Of a stretch of DNA of 22,197 nt, positions 21,873 to 22,197 are shown piece by piece. The translations under genes were made by a program, and so were the position numbers. This stretch comes from Lachnospiraceae bacterium. Its GTDB lineage: Bacteria > Bacillota > Clostridia > Lachnospirales > Lachnospiraceae. The stretch covers positions 75,445-97,641 of the forward strand of contig JAAUZW010000012.1 in assembly GCA_014804385.1 (NCBI GenBank). The letters run 5' to 3'. Below the pieces are notes generated by a model. That model searched no databases, had not been told where the DNA came from, and saw nothing but the letters and a program-made list of their open reading frames with translations. Numbering within the stretch: the stretch's first letter is position 1; every line of letters starts with the position of its first letter.

Positions 21873-22041
21873 CATAAGCAGACTCGAGATGCTTCGCATC
21901 TCTCGTTCGCGGTCTCCGTTCCACTCCGGTCCGCGCAGAACAGACGTCCCCCGGACGTCTTGCGCCTCGTCATAAATCGTCACAGACAGTCTTGCATACA
22001 AGCATGCAGCCTGTCTCTGCCGCTTTCTGACTCTGCTTATG
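21873..22041. repeat. Dispersed inverted-terminus element, copy C (169 bp)
   Basis: Ends are CATAAGCAGA and TCTGCTTATG. Hairpins are at 21886-21902 (GAGATGC/GCATCTC, loop TTC) and 21942-21960 (AGACGTCC/GGACGTCT). It lies between the leader terminator and the infC ribosome binding site, so it is part of every read-through infC mRNA. Confidence 0.9.
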
Positions 22042-22051
22042 TGCGCAAATT

Positions 22052-22077
22052 AAAAAGCGGACAGCCCTGCTATCCAC
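22052..22077 (-). terminator. Attenuator terminator in the infC leader
   Basis: GTGGATAGC (22069-22077) pairs with GCTGTCCGC (22057-22065), 9 bp with two G-U pairs, around 3 nt, then TTTTT. Part of the left arm is shared with an alternative pairing farther upstream. Confidence 0.85.
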
Positions 22078-22197
22078 TCGATCATAAACACCCACACACT
22101 ACCCCCACGGCAGTGAAATAAGGCTATGAACGCTTGCGAACCCGATCGTTGCAAGGTGAGAGCGGATACTCTGCTTGGTTGTCAGTGCTTTCACACA
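22052..22197 (-). ncRNA. infC-rpmI-rplT leader, L20-type attenuator (5' part lies outside the window)
   Basis: On the minus strand TATCCGCTC (22160-22168) can pair with GAGTGGATA (22071-22079) over nine bases (one G-U). This pairing uses bases needed by the terminator stem at 22057-22077, so the two structures exclude one another: a terminator and an antiterminator. In Firmicutes the infC operon is controlled by bL20 through such a leader. The promoter is outside the window. Exact Rfam class membership is not proven. Confidence 0.7.

Noticed and set aside
21841..21924. N-terminal extension of infC from an upstream ATG
   Set aside because: It reads into repeat copy C, has no ribosome binding site, and the ATT start has a perfect one.
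20430..22041. CRISPR array
   Set aside because: The repeats are long, few and separated by genes, with no short regular repeat-spacer pattern.

Overview
The window looks like the chromosome of a Clostridia-class Firmicute, most likely a Lachnospiraceae-type gut anaerobe. This is an inference from strong GGAGG-type ribosome binding sites, a glycerol kinase paired with a DhaS-like TetR regulator, an AUU-started infC, an Rpn/PD-(D/E)XK family protein, a Gram-positive style LexA box and moderate GC content. No species is claimed. Nearly all genes lie on the minus strand; the exceptions are glnA at the left edge and a small toxin-antitoxin pair.

Layout. 36-1463 (+): glutamine synthetase, followed by two perfect hairpins and a bidirectional terminator. 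1606-3703 (-): glpK and a TetR regulator. 3746-10196 (-): a compact four-gene surface-glycan module, in transcription order a large polytopic GT-C-like membrane protein, a Wzx/MATE-type flippase, a GT2 polyprenyl-phosphate-type glycosyltransferase with C-terminal membrane helices, and an unusual fusion of a class II glutamine amidotransferase with a WbpG/PseA-type sugar amidotransferase. 10294-11484 (-): rlmD. 11720-13625 (-): two small uncharacterised genes and an Rpn-family protein. 13871-14600: a decayed chimeric pseudogene. 14693-16629 (-): an SOS-type operon of dinB and an SRAP/YedK abasic-site protein, with a LexA box between the -35 and -10. 16778-17322 (+): a MazEF-like pair under a perfect palindromic operator. 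17406-17478 (-): tRNA-Pro(AGG) with its own promoter. 17550-18860 (-): a GGDEF-EAL protein whose GGDEF motif is degenerate. 18959-20404 (-): pepD. 20643-22197 (-): infC-rpmI-rplT with an attenuator leader.

How the genes work together. The glycan module reads as one pathway: glutamine-derived ammonia modifies a sugar, a GT2 enzyme may load a sugar on a lipid carrier, a flippase moves it outward, and the polytopic protein may transfer it. The dinB-SRAP pair joins translesion synthesis with abasic-site protection, and both proteins carry sliding-clamp-like peptides (QYSIF, QMSLF).

The strongest unexplained signal is a dispersed element of 118-169 bp with inverted termini (YATAAGCAGA) and covarying hairpins. 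All three copies sit 26-40 bp upstream of a minus-strand start codon (rlmD, pepD, infC), always in the same orientation. This could be a mobile MITE-like repeat, a 5'-UTR regulatory RNA, or both.
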